This document shows positions 4,223 to 5,467 of a DNA stretch of 5,467 nt, piece after piece. The position numbers and the translations under genes were made by a program. The stretch's first letter is position 1; every line of letters begins with the position of its first letter. The notes under the pieces were generated by a model, which was not told the origin of the DNA, did not search any database, and saw only the letters and a program-made list of their open reading frames with translations. The stretch is from an uncultured Clostridia bacterium (lineage in GTDB: Bacteria > Bacillota > Clostridia > TANB77 > CAG-508). The stretch spans positions 1-5,467 of the forward strand of contig CALXJN010000054.1 of assembly GCA_944388635.1 (NCBI GenBank), in the 5' to 3' direction.

Positions 4223-5467
4223 ATGAGTAAGAAGTATGTATTTGTAACAGGTGGAGTTGTGTCAGGACTAGGAAAAGGAATAACTGCTGCATCTCTTCGG
4301 AAGATTATTAAAAAATAGAGGATATAAGGTAACAAATCAAAAATTCGATCCATATATAAATGTAGATCCAGGAACAATGAGCCCATATGAACATGGAGAG
4401 GTTTTTGTTACAGAAGATGGAGCAGAAACAGATTTAGACTTAGGGCATTATGAACGCTTTATTGATGAAAACTTAACTAAAAATTCTAGTATTACAACAG
4501 GTAAAATCTATTCCAATGTAATAGAAAAAGAAAGAAAAGGAGAATATTTGGGAAAAACTGTGCAAGTTATTCCACATATTACTAATGAAATAAAAGAACA
4601 AATTTATAATGTAGACACAGGTAATATAGATATTGTTATAACAGAAGTAGGAGGAACTGTAGGAGATATTGAAAGTTTACCATTTTTAGAAACTATTAGA
4701 CAAATCGGAATAGAAAAGCCAAAAGAAGATGTATTATATATTCATGTAACTTTGCTTCCATATATATCCGGCTCAAATGAAGTAAAATCCAAACCAACAC
4801 AACATTCAGTTAAAGAATTACAAAGTCTAGGCATAAAACCCGACATTTTAGTTTGTAGAACAGATTATCCGGTAGAAGAAAAAATGAGAGAGAAAATAGC
4901 TTTATTTTGCAATGTAAGAAAAGAAGATGTAATTACAAACTCTACATGTAATAACCTATATGAAGTTCCACTTATGCTAGAAAAAACAGGACTTGCTATA
5001 TCTGTATGTGAACACTTAAATTTAATAAAAGAAGCTAATAATACAGAATGGGAAGAAATGATAAAAAATATAAATCAGATTCAAGAGAAAGTAAAAATAG
5101 CTATTGTTGGGAAATATGTGCAACTACATGATGCTTATATATCTGTTGCAGAAAGCTTAAAACATGGAGGATATGTAAATGGCGTAGAAGTAGAAATTGA
5201 TTACATTGATGCAGATATGGTAAATGAAAAAAACGCTGAAGAAATATTGAAAGAAGAAAATGGTATTCTAGTGCCAGGAGGATTTGGAAATAGGGGGATA
5301 GATGGAAAAATTTCAGCAATTAAATATGCAAGAGAAAATAATATTCCATTTTTAGGAATTTGTTTAGGAATGCAAATGGCGGTAGTAGAGTTTGCAAGAC
5401 ACATATTAGAACTAAAAGGTGCAAATTCAGAAGAATTCAACGAAAAAACAAAAGATCCAGTTATTCA
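4223..5467 (+). CDS. pyrG: CTP synthase, interrupted by a +1 frameshift at C4298 and cut by the window end
   Basis: The ATG at 4223 follows AAAGGGA (4210-4216). Codons 1-25 give the start of the amidoligase domain with GGVVSGLGKG (residues 10-19). C4298 must then be skipped; from GGA 4299 the frame continues without a stop to the window end, giving about 414 of the roughly 535 residues usual for PyrG. Visible signatures are DPYINVDPGTMSP (from residue 42), HGEVFVTEDGAETDLDLGHYERF, KPTQHSVKEL, and the class I glutamine amidotransferase part with VPGGFGNRG and GICLGMQ, whose nucleophile is Cys380. The enzyme makes CTP from UTP, ATP and glutamine, the last step of de novo pyrimidine nucleotide synthesis, and is normally essential. 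Read straight through, translation stops at TAG 4316-4318 after 31 codons. A promoter and leader terminator precede it. The identification is certain; the frame interruption is either recoding, an artefact, or a true mutation. Confidence 0.93.
4295..4301 (+). other. Candidate +1 recoding site CTT-C-GGA in pyrG
   Basis: Codon 25 CTT (Leu) is followed by C4298 and GGA (Gly26 of the S-L-G-R-L-L helix). The zero-frame codon is CGG and a TAG stop follows six codons later. Skipping C4298 restores the CTP synthase frame exactly. An AAAAGGAA stretch lies about 14 bases before CTT, too far for a prfB-type stimulator. Confidence 0.6.

Noticed and set aside
1493..4301. A prfB-like Shine-Dalgarno stimulator at the three shift sites
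   Set aside because: I looked for AGGGGG-like sequence three to five bases before each YTT codon and found none; the nearest purine run, in pyrG, is about 14 bases away.
1260..5440. Long minus-strand open frames opposite yqeG, the prepilin peptidase, M24 and pyrG genes
   Set aside because: They are antisense shadows of well-supported genes, with no ribosome binding sites or family features and compositions typical of complementary AT-rich codons.
1..5467. CRISPR arrays, tRNA or rRNA genes
   Set aside because: I saw no regularly spaced direct repeats, cloverleaf with TTC arm, or rRNA-like conserved stretches.

Overview
The DNA is strongly AT-rich, with A- and T-ending codons, AGA as the main arginine codon, strong GGAGG-type ribosome binding sites and one TTG start. 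The gene set (YqeG, type IV prepilin peptidase, Xaa-Pro peptidase, CTP synthase) points to a low-GC Firmicute, most likely an uncultivated gut-type member of the Clostridia. There is no rRNA in the window, so this placement is inference.

Layout. Positions 1-912 are accessory DNA. The first 113 codons of a tyrosine recombinase run leftward off the window edge. They are followed by a block of nested inverted repeats (four copies of an 11-bp motif) that abuts the 3' part of a broken yhcG/DUF1016 PDDEXK nuclease gene. Positions 913-1153 hold a weak terminator-like hairpin and a strong sigma-A promoter. Positions 1154-3481 look like one operon of yqeG-like HAD phosphatase, A24 prepilin peptidase and M24 Xaa-Pro peptidase. 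A convergent gene for a single-pass membrane protein with a YcgQ/DUF1980-like domain overlaps the operon's last 26 bases. From 4101 rightward come a promoter, a leader containing a strong intrinsic terminator (probable attenuator), and pyrG, which is cut by the window end.

The main discovery is in the core genes. Three of the four plus-strand housekeeping genes (yqeG, the M24 peptidase, pyrG) are each interrupted by one extra base of the same kind in the same context. A C lies between a GTT or CTT codon and a GGA glycine codon, giving YTT-C-GGA (Y here is G or C at the first codon position: GTT, CTT, CTT). Skipping that C restores full-length, motif-complete proteins in all three. In the zero frame each site presents the codon CGG, which is otherwise almost absent: I found one in-frame CGG in roughly 1,600 codons. 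This pattern resembles +1 ribosomal frameshifting at a slowly read or unassigned CGG codon (compare CUU UGA C in prfB and CUU AGG C in yeast Ty1) more than random gene decay. A systematic sequencing or assembly artefact is the main competing explanation and must be excluded first.
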